A stretch of 10,841 nucleotides of DNA, taken from assembly GCA_947505995.1 (NCBI GenBank), contig CANNNB010000066.1:1-10841 (forward strand), written 5' to 3'. The DNA comes from Comamonadaceae bacterium (GTDB lineage: Bacteria; Pseudomonadota; Gammaproteobacteria; Burkholderiales; Burkholderiaceae). Shown in pieces: positions 1 through 8,312 of the stretch. Position 1 is the stretch's first letter, and the number at the start of each line of letters is the position of its first letter. The notes under the pieces were generated by a model. The model had not been told where the DNA came from, did not search any database, and worked only from the letters and a program-made list of their open reading frames with translations. Both the position numbers and the translations under genes were made by a program.

Positions 1-58
1 CCAAAGGCCTCTAAGGATTCTCATCCATTAATGGGTTATTTATTTGATTGGAAATGCC

Positions 59-742
59 ATGACAGAACTCGGAATTGTGAAAAGAAACATTACCCGTGCA
101 GACAAAGCTGCCGTCGAAAAATTAGGCCGCTTTGGTGTGGCTACAGTGCACGAAGCCATGGGCCGTGTGGGCTTGATGCAAAAATACATGCGTCCCATCT
201 ACAGTAGTGCGCCTGTTTCAGGCACAGCTGTCACTGTGCTCTTGCACCCAGGCGACAACTGGATGATGCATGTAGTAGCAGAGCAAATTCAGCCAGGCGA
301 CATTGTGGTTGCAGCCATCAGTGCCGATAACTGCGATGGTTTTTTTGGCGATTTATTAGCTACATCCTTCATGGCCCGAGGTGCCAAAGCTTTGGTCATT
401 GATGCTGGTGTGCGAGATGTTCGTGAACTTACAGCCATGGGTTTTCCTGTTTGGAGCAAAGGCATCAGCGCCAAAGGCACCATCAAGTCGACCTTGGGTT
501 CAGTCAACATTCCAGTGGTCTGTGCAGGCGTCAATGTAAATCCTGGCGATGCCATTGTGGCCGATGACGATGGTGTGGTGGTTGTACCGGCAGAGTGGGC
601 TCAAAAAGTAGCCGACGCAGCGGAAGCACGTGAAGCCAACGAAGGAGAAAAGCGCGCTAAATTATCAGCGGGTGTATTAGGACTCGATATGTACAACATG
701 CGCGAACCATTGGCCAAAGCGGGTTTGAAGTACATCGATTGA
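59..742 (+). CDS. ligK: 4-carboxy-4-hydroxy-2-oxoadipate (CHA) aldolase, LigK/PmdF type
   Basis: This class II, metal-dependent aldolase of the RraA-like/HMG aldolase family cleaves 4-carboxy-4-hydroxy-2-oxoadipate to pyruvate and oxaloacetate, the last step of protocatechuate 4,5-cleavage. Family members also decarboxylate oxaloacetate. The 227-residue product has the usual family length. Visible family landmarks are GDLLAT at 97-102 and DAGVRD at 115-120. Arg119-Asp120 in the latter should correspond to the substrate-binding Arg and metal-binding Asp of the Pseudomonas enzyme. I chose ATG 59 because GGAA lies five bases upstream and the protein then begins [10 protein letters not shown]. 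An in-frame TTG at 44 would add five residues without a clear ribosome site. The gene is first in the window of the ligK-ligI-ligA-ligB-ligC series and ends 41 bases before ligI. The order matches Comamonas pmdF-D-A-B-C, so pmdF is an equally valid name. The family call is firm; the exact start is less so. Confidence 0.93.
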   Translation: MTELGIVKRNITRADKAAVEKLGRFGVATVHEAMGRVGLMQKYMRPIYSSAPVSGTAVTVLLHPGDNWMMHVVAEQIQPGDIVVAAISADNCDGFFGDLLATSFMARGAKALVIDAGVRDVRELTAMGFPVWSKGISAKGTIKSTLGSVNIPVVCAGVNVNPGDAIVADDDGVVVVPAEWAQKVADAAEAREANEGEKRAKLSAGVLGLDMYNMREPLAKAGLKYID

Positions 743-783
743 TGGTAAGAGGCCTATTTTTTTATATTTAACCTGAGTCATTT

Positions 784-1700
784 ATGGAATTTCAAAAAAC
801 CCCTGGCTGGCTAGATTGGTATGCCGGCCCCAGCAAGCCTCAATTTAAATTACCTGCAGGTGCTGTCGATGCGCACTGCCATGTATTTGGCCCAGGTGCT
901 GAGTTTCCTTATGCCCCAGAGCGCAAGTACACACCCTGTGACGCTTCCAAGCACCAACTTTATGCGTTGCGCGATCACTTAGGCTTTTCGCGCAACATTG
1001 TGGTGGGTGCCACTTGTCACGGTACTGACAACAGCGCCACGGTTGATGCATTGCTTCATTCAAACGGCAAGGCCAGGGGTGTGGCTTCCGTCAAACCTAC
1101 AGTGAGCGACGAAGAATTGCAAGCCTTGCACGAAGCCGGTATTCGCGGCGTTCGATTCAATTTTGTAAAGCGCTTGGTCGATTTCACACCCAAAGAAGCT
1201 TTGATGGAAATTGCAGGCCGCATTGCCAAGTTGGGTTGGCACGTGGTGATTTACTTTGAAGCCGTCGATTTACCCGAACTGTGGGACTTCTTTACGGGCT
1301 TGCCAACCATCGTGGTGGTGGATCACATGGGCACGCCAGATGTCAAGCTGCCCGTGGATGGCCCGCAGTTTCAATTGTTCATAAAGTTCATGCGGGAGCA
1401 TCCCAATGTGTGGAGCAAGGTGACTTGTCCCGAGCGATTGTCGGTCACTGGGGCATCTGCCTTGAATGGCGAGCAAAATGCCTATCAAGATGTTGTGCCG
1501 TTTGCCAAGGCCATTGTTGAGGAGTTTCCAGACCGTGTCTTGTGGGGCACTGATTGGCCTCACCCTAATTTAAAAAAACACATGCCCGACGATGGTTTGT
1601 TGGTGGACTTCATTCCCCACATTGCCACCACGCCTGAGCAACAACAGAAATTGCTGGTCGATAATCCAATGCGTTTGTATTGGCCCGAGGAGAAAATTTA

Positions 1701-1701
<1 letters not shown>
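784..1701 (+). CDS. ligI: 2-pyrone-4,6-dicarboxylate (PDC) hydrolase, LigI/PmdD
   Basis: This amidohydrolase-superfamily lactonase opens 2-pyrone-4,6-dicarboxylate to 4-oxalomesaconate (or its keto tautomer) in the cytoplasm. The product has 305 residues, close to the roughly 293 of Sphingobium LigI. The HxH motif after strand 1 is His31 and His33 in VDAHCHVFGP. A further His181 sits in VVVDHMGTPD, and the catalytic Asp of strand 8 is Asp257 in LWGTDWPHPN. Known LigI enzymes are unusual in the superfamily because they work without a metal; the sequence alone cannot confirm that here. The ribosome site is weak (GAG at 775-777, six bases before ATG 784). The stop codon overlaps the ligA start by one base (TAATG at 1699-1703), which indicates translational coupling. 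It acts directly on the product of LigC encoded downstream. Confidence 0.94.
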
Positions 1702-3013
<1,312 letters not shown>

Positions 3014-3029
3014 ACAAAGGAAAATCAGC

Positions 3030-3989
3030 ATGTCAAAAACTATCAAGATTGCGCTAGCTGGCGCTGGCGCTTTCGGCATCAAGCACTTGGATGGCATTCA
3101 GAACATCGCTGATGTTGAAGTTGTGTCCTTGATCGGTCGTGAACTGGACAAAACCAAAGAGGTGGCGAGCAAATACGGCATTGCGCATGTCACCACTGAC
3201 TTGGCTGCCAGCCTGGCTTTACCCGAAGTCGATGCCGTCATTTTGTGCACGCCCACCCAAATGCATGCGTCTCAGTCCATCGCTTGTTTGAAAGCGGGTA
3301 AACACGTTCAAGTCGAAATCCCCCTTGCCGACAGTTGGAAGGATGCTGAAGAAGTGGTTCGCATTGCCAAAGAAACTGGCAAAGTGGCCATGTGTGGTCA
3401 CACACGTCGTTTCAATCCCAGCCATCAGTGGATTAACCATCAAATCAAAGCAAAGAAGTTCAACATTCAGCAAATGGATGTGCAAACCTACTTTTTTCGA
3501 CGCACCAACATGAACGCCTTGGGGCAAGCGCGTAGTTGGACGGATCACCTGCTGTGGCACCATGCGGCCCACACAGTCGATTTGTTCGCCTATCAAGCCG
3601 GTAGCCCCATTGTGAAGGCCAACGCTGTACAAGGACCGATTCATCCGGCACTGGGCATCGCCATGGACATGAGTATTCAGTTGCAGGCTGCCAATGGCGC
3701 TATTTGTACCCTCAGTTTGTCGTTCAACAACGATGGTCCCCTAGGTACTTACTTTCGCTACATCGGTGACACAGGTACTTACCTTGCTCGTTACGACGAC
3801 TTGTTCACAGGCAAGGAAGAGCAAATCGATGTGTCAAACGTGGATGTGTCCATGAATGGCATTGAGTTGCAAGATCGTGAGTTCTTCGCGGCCATCAAAG
3901 AAGGCCGCGAGCCTAACTCCAGCGTTGCTCAAGTTTTGCCATGCTACAAAGTTTTGCACAATTTAGAGTTGCAACTTAACGCGAATTGA
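3030..3989 (+). CDS. ligC: 4-carboxy-2-hydroxymuconate-6-semialdehyde (CHMS) dehydrogenase, LigC/PmdC
   Basis: This NADP-dependent dehydrogenase of the Gfo/Idh/MocA fold oxidises the cyclic hemiacetal form of the LigAB product to 2-pyrone-4,6-dicarboxylate, the LigI substrate. The product has 319 residues against about 315 in known LigC. The N-terminal Rossmann fold shows GAGAFG at 11-16. The conserved segment after the nucleotide domain reads VEIPLADS (95-102), with Ile where many Gfo/Idh/MocA members have Lys (EKP). I believe this is normal for the LigC branch rather than damage. The C-terminal domain holds DHLLWHHAAHTVDLF at 172-186 and FFRRTNMNALGQARSW at 155-170, both strongly LigC-like. 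ATG 3030 has AAAGGA at 3016-3021, eight bases upstream. The gene starts 16 bases after ligB and is the last recognisable pathway gene of the operon. Confidence 0.94.
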   Translation: MSKTIKIALAGAGAFGIKHLDGIQNIADVEVVSLIGRELDKTKEVASKYGIAHVTTDLAASLALPEVDAVILCTPTQMHASQSIACLKAGKHVQVEIPLADSWKDAEEVVRIAKETGKVAMCGHTRRFNPSHQWINHQIKAKKFNIQQMDVQTYFFRRTNMNALGQARSWTDHLLWHHAAHTVDLFAYQAGSPIVKANAVQGPIHPALGIAMDMSIQLQAANGAICTLSLSFNNDGPLGTYFRYIGDTGTYLARYDDLFTGKEEQIDVSNVDVSMNGIELQDREFFAAIKEGREPNSSVAQVLPCYKVLHNLELQLNAN

Positions 3990-4007
3990 AAATCCACCTC
4001 GTCCGCT

Positions 4008-4031
4008 AGCAAGCAGAGTTTTTTGCTTGCT
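4008..4031. repeat. Inverted repeat between ligC and the aldo/keto reductase gene
   Basis: AGCAAGCA (4008-4015) and TGCTTGCT (4024-4031) are perfect complements separated by eight bases. The stem can extend inward by one G-T and one A-T pair, leaving a four-base loop. It lies 18 bases after the ligC stop and 28 bases before the reductase ATG. No T-run follows, so it is a poor intrinsic terminator. It could slow the end of, or process, the lig transcript and lower expression of the following gene. Confidence 0.5.
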
Positions 4032-4059
4032 TGAATTAATCTTCACACAAGGCAGCATG

Positions 4060-5064
4060 ATGAAAAATAGAAAACTAGGTCAATTCCAAGTCAGTGAAAT
4101 CGGTTTAGGTTGCATGAATTTAAGCCATGCCTATGGCGCTCCCGTTTCAGAAGCGCAAGCTGAAAGAGTCTTGCTGACAGCGTTTGACGCTGGAGTCACA
4201 TTTTTTGATACGGCAGCACTCTACGGCTTTAGCGCCAACGAAACCTTGGTTGGCAAAGTACTCAAGTCGCATCGTCAGAAGTTCACCTTGGCCAGCAAGT
4301 GCGGCATGACGGGTGTGGATGTGAATGGCGATGGCAAATTGGTGAGAGTAATAGACGGCCGACCCGAAACCATTCGAAAGACCTGTGAGGATGCCTTGAA
4401 GCGTTTGCAAACCGATGTCATCGACTTGTACTATTTGCACCGCTGGGACAAAAAAGTGCCGATTGAAGACAGCGTGGGCGCACTCAGTGACTTAGTGCGT
4501 CAAGGCAAAATTCAAAGCATTGGTTTATCTGAAATTTCAGCCAGTACCCTGCGCAAAGCGCATGCTGTGCACCCCATCACTGCTGTGCAAACTGAATATT
4601 CATTGTGGACACGCAACCCAGAAATTGCGGTACTCAAAGCCTGCGAAGAATTGGGTACCACTTTTGTGGCATTCAGTCCTGTGGCAAGAGGGTTCTTGTG
4701 TGGACCCTTGGACATTCAATCCTTGGATGCCAAAGACATTCGAAAATCCATGCCGCGTTTCACAGCAGAAAATTACGCAGCCAATTTCAGACTCTTTGCG
4801 CCATACCAAAATTTAGCCAACGAAGCGGGGTGCTCGCCTGCCCAACTGGCCTTGGCGTGGCTGTTGCACAAAGCGCCGCACATCATTCCCATCCCTGGTA
4901 CCACCAGCGTGTCGCATTTGAGCGATGACTTGGGTGCTTCGAATGTGAAGTTAAGTGCCGATTTGATCGCAAAGCTTGATGCCTTGATCAATGAAAAAAC
5001 GATTCAAGGAAACCGTTACAGCGCACAGGCCAACTCTGAAGTCGATACTGAGGTCTTTGAATAA
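4060..5064 (+). CDS. Aldo/keto reductase, substrate unknown
   Basis: This soluble NADPH-dependent oxidoreductase has the (beta/alpha)8 aldo/keto reductase fold and resembles the AKR13-like bacterial group. The product has 334 residues. The complete catalytic tetrad is visible: Asp50 and Tyr55 in FFDTAALYG, Lys80 in LASKCG and His127 in LYYLHRWD. The cofactor-binding end carries IPIPGTTSVSHL. The start is either ATG 4057 or ATG 4060. I chose 4060 because AAGG at 4049-4052 is then seven bases away. It follows ligC by 70 bases on the same strand and may be a late gene of the same transcript. No step of the 4,5-cleavage pathway needs such an enzyme, so a role on an aromatic aldehyde, or in detoxifying a semialdehyde, is only a guess. 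The family is certain; the substrate is not known. Confidence 0.88.
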   Translation: MKNRKLGQFQVSEIGLGCMNLSHAYGAPVSEAQAERVLLTAFDAGVTFFDTAALYGFSANETLVGKVLKSHRQKFTLASKCGMTGVDVNGDGKLVRVIDGRPETIRKTCEDALKRLQTDVIDLYYLHRWDKKVPIEDSVGALSDLVRQGKIQSIGLSEISASTLRKAHAVHPITAVQTEYSLWTRNPEIAVLKACEELGTTFVAFSPVARGFLCGPLDIQSLDAKDIRKSMPRFTAENYAANFRLFAPYQNLANEAGCSPAQLALAWLLHKAPHIIPIPGTTSVSHLSDDLGASNVKLSADLIAKLDALINEKTIQGNRYSAQANSEVDTEVFE

Positions 5065-5092
5065 ATGCTAAGTCAGAGCGGATGCGCTGGTG

Positions 5093-5116
5093 AAATAAAG
5101 GGTTAACCCTTTATTT
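5093..5116. repeat. 24-base perfect palindrome (terminator-like or operator)
   Basis: AAATAAAGGGTT at 5093-5104 is followed directly by its exact reverse complement at 5105-5116, centred on GTTAAC. As RNA it could form a ten-pair stem with a TTAA loop, whose 3' arm is T-rich (CCCTTTATTT). This fits a terminator for the reductase gene, which ends 28 bases before it. Equally, the exact two-fold symmetry and the position upstream of paaZ fit a binding site for a dimeric repressor. The sequence does not decide between them. Confidence 0.6.
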
Positions 5117-5242
5117 AAATGGTCGCTATAAAAGCTGCAAACATGCATAATATTTCCAGTCTGAGCGGTCGGTTAATTCCTAAACAGTCTTAACACTGCT
5201 CCTTTTTCAAAGCGAATCCAAGCCTGCAAGGGCAACTATGTC

Positions 5243-7288
5243 ATGACCACCATCCTTCAAAGTTTTGTCGCCGGCCGTTGGGTCGGCCAGCAACCTGCAC
5301 AAGCCCTTCACAGCGCCATCAATGGCAAAGAGGTGGCCTTTGCCCATGCAGAGTCTTTGGACTTTGCTGAAGCGCTGGCATATGGCCGTTCCAAGGGCCT
5401 TCATGGCATGCTTGCCTTGGACTTTCAGCAACGTGCTGCTGCACTGCGCGCATTGGCTAAGTATTTGGGCGAACGCAAAGAAGAGCTGTATGCCATTTCA
5501 GCCCACACCGGTGCCACGCGCATTGACTCTTGGGTCGACATTGAAGGTGGCACAGGAACCTTGTTTGCCTACGCTGGCATGGCCGCCAGCGAATTGCCCA
5601 GTGGCAATTTGATTCATGAGGGACCTGTTGCTTCTTTGGGCAAGAAAAACACCTTTGCCGGCACACACATCTTGGTGCCGCGCGGCGGTGTGGCAGTTCA
5701 TATCAATGCTTTTAATTTTCCTGTGTGGGGATTGTTGGAAAAATTTGCACCCACCTTTTTGGCCGGTATGCCTTGTATTGGCAAGCCCGCCACAGCTACC
5801 AGCTACTTGACTGAAGCTTTGGTTCGAATGATTGACCAGTCTGGCATCTTGCCCCAAGGTGCATTGCAATTGGTCATTGGCAGCACCGGTGATTTACTAG
5901 ATCGTTTGGATGTGGCCGATGTGGTCACTTTCACAGGCTCGGCTGATACGGCTGCCAAGTTGCGCGTGAACGCCAATGTGGTTCGCAACAGCATTCCATT
6001 CAACGCAGAAGCAGACTCTTTGAACTGCGCCATCTTGGCCGATGACGTTACACCCGATGACGAAGAATTTGATTTGTTCGTCAAAGAAGTGGTGCGCGAA
6101 ATGACCGTGAAAGCAGGTCAGAAGTGCACCGCCATTCGCCGCGCTATTGTGCCTCGCAAACACCTTGATGCTGTGGCAGAAAGAATCAAAGCACGCCTGT
6201 CCAAAGTGGTTGTGGGCGATCCATCAGTTGAAGGTGTGAAGATGGGGGCCTTGGCCTCCAAGTCGCAACAAGCCGACGTGGCAGAGCGCGTGGCTTTGCT
6301 GCGACAAAGCGCTGAATTGGTTTACGGTGGCGATGCCAATTTCAGCTTGGTAGGCGAGGGTGTGGCCTTTGGTGCCTTTTTCCAACCGACATTGTTGCTG
6401 TGTCAAAAACCCATGAGCACCGACAGTGTTCACGACATTGAAGCCTTCGGCCCGGTCAGCACGCTCATGCCCTACGACAGCATGGAAGAAGCCATGGCTT
6501 TGGCCAAACGCGGCAAGGGCAGCTTGGTCGGTTCATTGATCACCAAGTCACCCGATGTGGCAGCGCAGTTGGTGCCACTTTTGGCTGCCAACCACGGCCG
6601 TTTGCATATATTGGACCGTGAGTCTGCTGGCGAATCAACAGGTCACGGATCACCCTTGCCCTCGCTCAAACATGGTGGTCCAGGCCGTGCGGGTGGCGGT
6701 GAAGAGTTGGGCGGCATACGCGCTGTGACCCACATGATGCAACGTGCTGCGCTGCAAGGCTCCCCCACCATGTTGACTGCCATCACACGCGAATATGCAC
6801 GCGGTGCCAAAGTCATTGAAACTGGCACGCATCCTTTCAAACGTTATTTTGAAGAGTTGCAAATTGGAGAGTCTTTGTTGACTGCTTCAAAGGTCATTGG
6901 TGAAGCCGATGTAAAAGCTTTTGGTGAACTAACCGGTGACATGTTCTACATGCACTTTGACGATGAGGCTGCCAAAGCTTCTGCCTTTGGCAAGCGCATT
7001 GCGCACGGGTATTTGGTCTTATCCGATGCTGCCGGCTTGTTCGTTGTTGCAGAGCCTGGTCCTGTCTTGGCCAACTACGGTTTGGACACCTTGCGTTTTG
7101 TGAAACCAGTGGGCTTGGGTGACAGTATTCAGGTCCGCCTGACATGCAAACGCAAAATTGACCGAAACAAAAAAGACGCCAACGGCCAAGGGCAGGGCGT
7201 GGTGGCATGGGATGTTGAAGTGACCAACCAAGACAAAGAACTGGTGGCCAGCTACGACATTCTCACCTTGGTTGCTAAGAAGAACTAA
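5243..7288 (+). CDS. paaZ: PaaZ: oxepin-CoA hydrolase / 3-oxo-5,6-dehydrosuberyl-CoA semialdehyde dehydrogenase
   Basis: This bifunctional cytoplasmic enzyme acts in aerobic phenylacetyl-CoA degradation. It opens the oxepin-CoA ring by hydrolysis and then oxidises the reactive aldehyde to 3-oxo-5,6-dehydrosuberyl-CoA with NADP. The product has 681 residues, the same length as E. coli PaaZ. Residues 1 to about 515 are an aldehyde dehydrogenase domain with Glu256 (FNAEADSLN) and catalytic Cys295 (AGQKCTAIRR). Residues from about 530 to 681 are a MaoC/hotdog enoyl-hydratase domain with Asp566 and His571 in TGDMFYMH and the RIAHGYLVLS segment at 585-594. Both active sites look intact. ATG 5243 has AAGGG at 5228-5232, ten bases upstream. 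No other paa gene is in the window, so this copy stands apart from the ring-epoxidation genes. It is separated from the reductase gene by 178 bases containing a palindrome, which suggests its own regulation. Confidence 0.92.
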   Translation: MTTILQSFVAGRWVGQQPAQALHSAINGKEVAFAHAESLDFAEALAYGRSKGLHGMLALDFQQRAAALRALAKYLGERKEELYAISAHTGATRIDSWVDIEGGTGTLFAYAGMAASELPSGNLIHEGPVASLGKKNTFAGTHILVPRGGVAVHINAFNFPVWGLLEKFAPTFLAGMPCIGKPATATSYLTEALVRMIDQSGILPQGALQLVIGSTGDLLDRLDVADVVTFTGSADTAAKLRVNANVVRNSIPFNAEADSLNCAILADDVTPDDEEFDLFVKEVVREMTVKAGQKCTAIRRAIVPRKHLDAVAERIKARLSKVVVGDPSVEGVKMGALASKSQQADVAERVALLRQSAELVYGGDANFSLVGEGVAFGAFFQPTLLLCQKPMSTDSVHDIEAFGPVSTLMPYDSMEEAMALAKRGKGSLVGSLITKSPDVAAQLVPLLAANHGRLHILDRESAGESTGHGSPLPSLKHGGPGRAGGGEELGGIRAVTHMMQRAALQGSPTMLTAITREYARGAKVIETGTHPFKRYFEELQIGESLLTASKVIGEADVKAFGELTGDMFYMHFDDEAAKASAFGKRIAHGYLVLSDAAGLFVVAEPGPVLANYGLDTLRFVKPVGLGDSIQVRLTCKRKIDRNKKDANGQGQGVVAWDVEVTNQDKELVASYDILTLVAKKN

Positions 7289-7300
7289 GCTGCAGAACTC

Positions 7301-7330
7301 TTTAAATCCCCTACAAAATTTGGGTTTAAA
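7301..7330. terminator. Weak hairpin after paaZ, possible terminator
   Basis: TTTAAA at 7301-7306 plus CCC at 7308-7310 can pair with GGG at 7322-7324 plus TTTAAA at 7325-7330. T7307 is bulged and the loop is 11 bases. It starts 12 bases after the paaZ stop. There is no T-run after it and the stem is AT-rich, so termination would be inefficient. Confidence 0.3.
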
Positions 7331-7341
7331 TTAAAACTAAA

Positions 7342-7370
7342 TTGGCAATTTGGGCGACTTGATTTCTAAT
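7342..7370 (+). promoter_or_regulatory. Sigma70-type promoter for the riboswitch-terC transcript
   Basis: TTGGCA at 7342-7347 (five of six to TTGACA) and TCTAAT at 7365-7370 (five of six to TATAAT) are separated by exactly 17 bases. The expected transcription start is about 7376-7378. That is where the 5' strand of the riboswitch's closing helix begins, so promoter and aptamer fit together without a gap. Confidence 0.65.
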
Positions 7371-7375
7371 TGGCC

Positions 7376-7518
7376 ATCGTTGGGGAGTAGCTCAATTTCT
7401 TCGTGCTCAGTTTAGCCACAAGGCGCACGGAGGGATCAACAAATCGTCATTACGAAGTTTTACTTCCGGTTTGTTGGGCATATAACTGATTCATTACAAG
7501 CAAAGCAAGACCTTCGAT
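7376..7518 (+). promoter_or_regulatory. yybP-ykoY family manganese riboswitch (aptamer)
   Basis: The leader upstream of the TerC-family gene carries both conserved ends of the yybP-ykoY aptamer: GGGGAGTAGCT at 7382-7392 and AGCAAGACCTT at 7504-7514. The closing helix P1 pairs ATCG..GG (7376-7383) with CC..CGAT (7511-7518), with two T-T mismatches inside. A long side helix forms between 7396-7406 (TTTCTTCGTGC) and 7425-7435 (GCACGGAGGGA), 11 pairs with three G-T. Another forms between CAACAAA (7437-7443) and TTTGTTG (7470-7476), next to the conserved TCAACA. This family binds Mn2+ and commonly controls TerC-type (YkoY, YjbE, Alx) or MntP exporters, which is exactly the gene that follows. I am confident of the class; the finer fold of 7477-7503 is not resolved by eye. 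Confidence 0.9.
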
Positions 7519-7578
7519 CTCTCGTGTTGCACCTGCCTTTTGGCATTGCAACTTGTTCGGATCGTTATTGAAGGTCTT
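7507..7578 (+). promoter_or_regulatory. Riboswitch expression platform sequestering the terC ribosome site
   Basis: Bases 7507-7518, which include the 3' strand of P1 and the conserved AGACC, can pair without a break with 7567-7578 over 12 positions with a single G-T. The eight-base core is AGACCTTC against GAAGGTCT. The second strand contains the ribosome site AAGG (7571-7574), six bases before the ATG at 7581. The bases between hold a hairpin, GTTGCA/TGCAAC (7526-7531/7547-7552) with inner TGCC/GGCA and a TTTT loop, that would bring the strands together. P1 and this helix exclude each other, so ligand binding should free the ribosome site: a translational ON switch. Confidence 0.75.
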
Positions 7579-7580
7579 TC

Positions 7581-8288
7581 ATGGAATTGTTCTCAATGCC
7601 ATGGTGGTCAGCGTTGCTGGCCATCATTCTCATAGATTTAGTCTTAGCTGGCGACAACGCCATCGTCATCGCTCTGGCCGCACGCGGCCTTCCTCCTGAA
7701 CATCAAAACAAAGCCATCATTTGGGGCACAGTGGGCGCCATTGTGGTTCGCTCTGCCATGACTGTTGGTGTTGTATGGCTTCTTAAAATCCCTGGCCTCA
7801 TGTTGGTGGGTGGTCTGGGGCTGTTATGGGTTGCCTACAAGCTCATTTCGGATACTTCCGACGGCGAGCACCAAGGCGCTGGTGCAACCACATTCTGGGG
7901 CGCCATGAAAACCATCATTGTGGCTGACGCGCTTATGGGTGTAGACAACGTATTGGGCGTAGCGGGTGCTGCCAACGGCTCCTTTGACCTGGTCGTTATT
8001 GGTTTGCTGATCAGTATTCCTATTGTTGTTTTGGGCAGCAAGTTGGTTTTGCGCTTGGTCGAGAAATGGCCAGTGATCATTCATTTGGGTGCCGCCGTTT
8101 TGGCCTTCACTGCTGCGCAAATGATCATCAATGAAAAACTCTTAGATCCTATTTTCGATGGTGGCGAAACCATCAATCTCTTAGCTCGTGGTGCAACCTA
8201 CATCCTGGCCGTTGCAGGTGTTTTGGGGCTCGGTTGGTGGGCTACTAGACGTCAGGAGAACCCCAGTACTGAAACCCAATCTATTTGA
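7581..8288 (+). CDS. TerC/YjbE-family integral membrane protein, probable Mn2+ exporter
   Basis: This inner-membrane protein belongs to the TerC family, close to the riboswitch-controlled YjbE type. Relatives such as YkoY and Alx are linked to Mn2+ export. The 235-residue product shows about seven hydrophobic segments (roughly 8-32, 45-67, 72-88, 107-128, 136-155, 165-183, 205-220). The paired acidic motifs typical of the family are DLVLAGDNAIVIALA at 19-33 (Asp19, Asp25, Asn26) and ADALMGVDNVLGVAGA at 115-130 (Asp116, Asp122, Asn123). They lie within membrane segments and are the likely ion-binding residues. ATG 7581 has AAGG at 7571-7574 and no competing start. The manganese riboswitch directly upstream makes metal homeostasis the best-supported role; tellurite resistance, the historical family name, has no support here. 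It ends 24 bases before the next gene, with which it probably shares a transcript. Confidence 0.9.
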   Translation: MELFSMPWWSALLAIILIDLVLAGDNAIVIALAARGLPPEHQNKAIIWGTVGAIVVRSAMTVGVVWLLKIPGLMLVGGLGLLWVAYKLISDTSDGEHQGAGATTFWGAMKTIIVADALMGVDNVLGVAGAANGSFDLVVIGLLISIPIVVLGSKLVLRLVEKWPVIIHLGAAVLAFTAAQMIINEKLLDPIFDGGETINLLARGATYILAVAGVLGLGWWATRRQENPSTETQSI

Positions 8289-8312
8289 CAACTTTTTAAC
8301 CAGGAGAAAAAA

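Noticed and set aside
25..34. Ten-base palindrome CCATTAATGG before ligK
   Set aside because: Such short AT-rich palindromes are common by chance, and there is no promoter around it to give it meaning.
1..58. End of an upstream gene
   Set aside because: A TAA at 12-14 could close an upstream reading frame, but three or four codons are too few to identify anything.
5123..5151. Promoter for paaZ using CATAAT at 5146-5151
   Set aside because: The -10 is good, but no acceptable -35 lies 16-18 bases upstream. TATAAA at 5127-5132 has the same problem.
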